The notes below the pieces were generated by a model. It saw nothing but the letters and a program-made list of their open reading frames with translations. It was not told where the DNA came from and did not search any database. From assembly GCA_030619365.1 (NCBI GenBank), contig JAUXBQ010000114.1, positions 1 to 8,091 on the forward strand: 8,091 nucleotides of DNA, given 5' to 3'. Positions 6,491-8,091 of this stretch are shown piece by piece (the first letter of the stretch is position 1; every line of letters begins with the position of its first letter). This DNA comes from a candidate division FCPU426 bacterium. Lineage in GTDB: Bacteria > Oederibacteriota > JAAXVQ01 > JAUVAV01. The position numbers and the translations under genes are program-made.

Positions 6491-6553
6491 CACGCCGGGC
6501 GTGCCCCGCGAGCTCCGGCCCTCAGGGCGGAGTCACCCGTCCGGTGAACGGGT
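6491..6553. other. Cluster of three short hairpins between spoVS and the FtsH-like gene
   Basis: Three GC-rich stem-loops lie in the 155-nt gap (6465-6619). CACGC (6491-6495) pairs with GCGTG (6499-6503). CTCCG plus CCC (6513-6521) pairs with GGG plus CGGAG (6525-6532), with one bulge. ACCCGT (6535-6540) pairs with ACGGGT (6548-6553). None is followed by a T-run, so none is an intrinsic terminator by itself. They could slow or process the transcript and set the ratio of spoVS to the protease message. I see no promoter of good quality here. Confidence 0.35.
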
Positions 6554-6619
6554 CCATGAATTCCAGTTGAATCCCACGAACAGTCATTTTGGCAGGGCAG
6601 GCAAAAGGAGTTAAGGATT

Positions 6620-8091
6620 ATGTTATATCGCCGCATCAAAGTCTGGCTCTTGGATTATTGGATCCGGCTGCTCATCATCACCGCCGTGGTGCTCCTCATC
6701 TTTTTCACCATCGTGGGGCTGGCGTCGCTGGAATCCTTTTATCTGAATCTGACCCTGGCCACCCTGCCCCTGCAGATGCTCATGACCGCCTTGAACGCCG
6801 TGGTTTTCGTATATTTATACATGAGCGTATTCCGCGGCGGATTCTCCAAAATGAAAAAGCAAAAGGTCAAGTCCACTTACGTCAACATCAGGTTCTCCGA
6901 CATTATCGGCCTGGAGCAAGCCAAGCGCGAAGCCTGGGAAGTGGTGCAGCTTATCAAGGACCGTTCCAAGCTTAAACAGATCGGCGGCAAAATCCTGCGC
7001 GGCCTGCTCCTGGTAGGGCCCCCGGGCTGCGGCAAAACCCTGATGGCCAAGGCCGTGGCCACCGAAGCCAAGGTGCCTTTTCTCTCGGTGGCCGGCTCGG
7101 AGTTCGTGGAAGTCTTCGTGGGCGTGGGCGCTTCCCGCGTGCGCAAACTGTTCAAGCAGGCCCGGCGGCTGGCGTACGCCGAAGGCTCATGCATCGTTTT
7201 CATCGATGAAATCGAGGTCATAGGACGCGGCCGGACTTTCAGCTACATGGGTGGCGGGGAAGAAACCAACAGCACGCAGAACCAGTTGCTGGTCGAAATG
7301 GACGGGCTCGGGACGCGGGGAGAAAACGTGGTGGTCATCGGCGCGACCAACGCGGACGAGAGCGTTTTGGACGAGGCCCTGATGCGGCCCGGGCGGTTTG
7401 ACCGCAAGCTCTATATTGACAAGCCCAATCTCCAGGAGCGGGAGGAAACCTACCGCTACTACCTGGCCAAGGTCCAGCACGATCCGGATTTGAACATCGG
7501 CCGGCTGGCGCGCAAGTCCGTGGGCAAAAGCCCGGCTGAGATCGAGAATATCATCAAGGAAGCCGCGCTTATCGCCATGCGGCGGGGCGGCGAGCAGGTT
7601 GAGTATGCCGATATGACCAAGGCCATCGAGCGCATCGAATTGGGCATCGAGCACCGCAAGACCATGACCCCGCACGAGCGGGAAATGGTGGCGTACCACG
7701 AATCCGGCCACTTGCTCATCCTCTACCTCCTGCATCCCACGGACGATGTGTTCAAGGCCTCCATTATTTCCCGGGGCGGGGCCCTGGGTGTGGTGCATCA
7801 CGCCCCGCGCGAAGAATTGTATACTATGGATCGCGAGACCCTGCTGGCGAATATCAAGGTTTCCCTGGCCGGCTACGCGGCGGAAAAGCTTCGTTTTGGC
7901 GTAACCTCGACCGGCGTGTCCTCCGATTTCCAGCAGGTCATGCTCATGGCCCACAGCATGGTCTGGCGCGTGGGCATGGGCGGCAACGGTTTCCTGGGTG
8001 ATTTCTCCACCATGCCGCCGAGCCAGATCTCCGAGTCGCTCAAGGAGCGCCTGAACGCCGAGACCGAGAAGATTCTCCAGGACTGCGGCGA
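6620..8091 (+). CDS. FtsH-like membrane AAA+ zinc metalloprotease (3' end beyond the window)
   Basis: 490 codons are visible with no stop; the gene runs off the window. Homologues (AAA+ plus M41 peptidase, hexamers in the inner membrane) extract and degrade membrane and cytosolic proteins. Two membrane segments (about 13-35 and 52-71) are joined by only some 16 residues, where typical FtsH has a periplasmic domain of about 70. The AAA+ module has Walker A GPPGCGKT (133-140), the pore loop FVEVFVGVG (162-170, Phe166), Walker B VFIDE (193-197, then IEVIGR) and the second-region RPGRFDR with Arg256 and Arg259. The protease part has HESGH (360-364) with Glu361 and third zinc ligand Asp436 in TGVSSD. 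All catalytic positions are present, so it should be active. AAAGGAG (6604-6610) and AAGGA (6613-6617) precede ATG 6620. The short loop suggests a paralogue of the main FtsH, so I give no symbol. Confidence 0.93.
   Translation, partial: MLYRRIKVWLLDYWIRLLIITAVVLLIFFTIVGLASLESFYLNLTLATLPLQMLMTALNAVVFVYLYMSVFRGGFSKMKKQKVKSTYVNIRFSDIIGLEQAKREAWEVVQLIKDRSKLKQIGGKILRGLLLVGPPGCGKTLMAKAVATEAKVPFLSVAGSEFVEVFVGVGASRVRKLFKQARRLAYAEGSCIVFIDEIEVIGRGRTFSYMGGGEETNSTQNQLLVEMDGLGTRGENVVVIGATNADESVLDEALMRPGRFDRKLYIDKPNLQEREETYRYYLAKVQHDPDLNIGRLARKSVGKSPAEIENIIKEAALIAMRRGGEQVEYADMTKAIERIELGIEHRKTMTPHEREMVAYHESGHLLILYLLHPTDDVFKASIISRGGALGVVHHAPREELYTMDRETLLANIKVSLAGYAAEKLRFGVTSTGVSSDFQQVMLMAHSMVWRVGMGGNGFLGDFSTMPPSQISESLKERLNAETEKILQDCG

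Noticed and set aside
6589..6975. 128-codon + strand frame overlapping the FtsH-like gene
   Set aside because: It is out of frame with the FtsH-like gene, which has good ribosome binding sites, membrane segments and all AAA+ motifs; this frame shows no family features.
7187..7954. 255-codon open frame on the minus strand
   Set aside because: It is entirely antisense to the conserved ATPase and protease domains of the FtsH-like gene.

Overview
The window is a GC-rich, gene-dense stretch of a bacterial chromosome. All seven supported genes lie on the + strand, and the sequence gives no sign of phage, transposase, CRISPR or RNA genes. The sequence does not fix the organism. The mix of genes (TsaD, DusB, RsmI, a SpoVS-family protein, a lipobox lipoprotein), the large number of divergent family members and the intergenic hairpin repeats suggest an uncultured Gram-negative-type lineage (for example Omnitrophota, Deltaproteobacteria or PVC-like). 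That placement is inference.

Layout. Bases 18-57 look like an intrinsic terminator of a gene lying before the window. An inverted pair of octamer-periodic repeats (71-180) follows and abuts the first operon: tsaD (209-1246, tRNA t6A synthesis) and dusB (1250-2218, tRNA dihydrouridine), only 3 nt apart. A good promoter (2215-2243) overlaps the dusB stop codon and probably drives a seven-TPR lipoprotein gene (2318-3193). The next gap (3194-3377) holds two adjacent hairpin repeats. Then come three closely packed genes: a divergent NAD-synthase-like protein with a long Arg/Pro/Ala-rich N-terminal extension (3378-4688), a small single-pass membrane protein of unknown function (4708-5190), and rsmI (5187-6077, 16S rRNA C1402 2'-O-methylation), which overlaps its neighbour by ATGA. 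A second strong promoter (6074-6102) overlaps the rsmI stop codon and precedes spoVS (6186-6464). After a hairpin-rich 155-nt gap comes an FtsH-like membrane AAA+ zinc protease (6620 to beyond the window end).

How the genes fit together. tsaD, dusB and rsmI all modify tRNA or rRNA for accurate decoding, so the first two thirds is largely translation-fidelity housekeeping with other genes in between. The second part is less ordinary: a NadE relative that has lost motifs, an uncharacterised membrane protein, and a SpoVS protein next to an FtsH paralogue with almost no periplasmic domain. I do not see a convincing complete new system. The best leads are the NadE-like fusion and the spoVS/FtsH-like pair.
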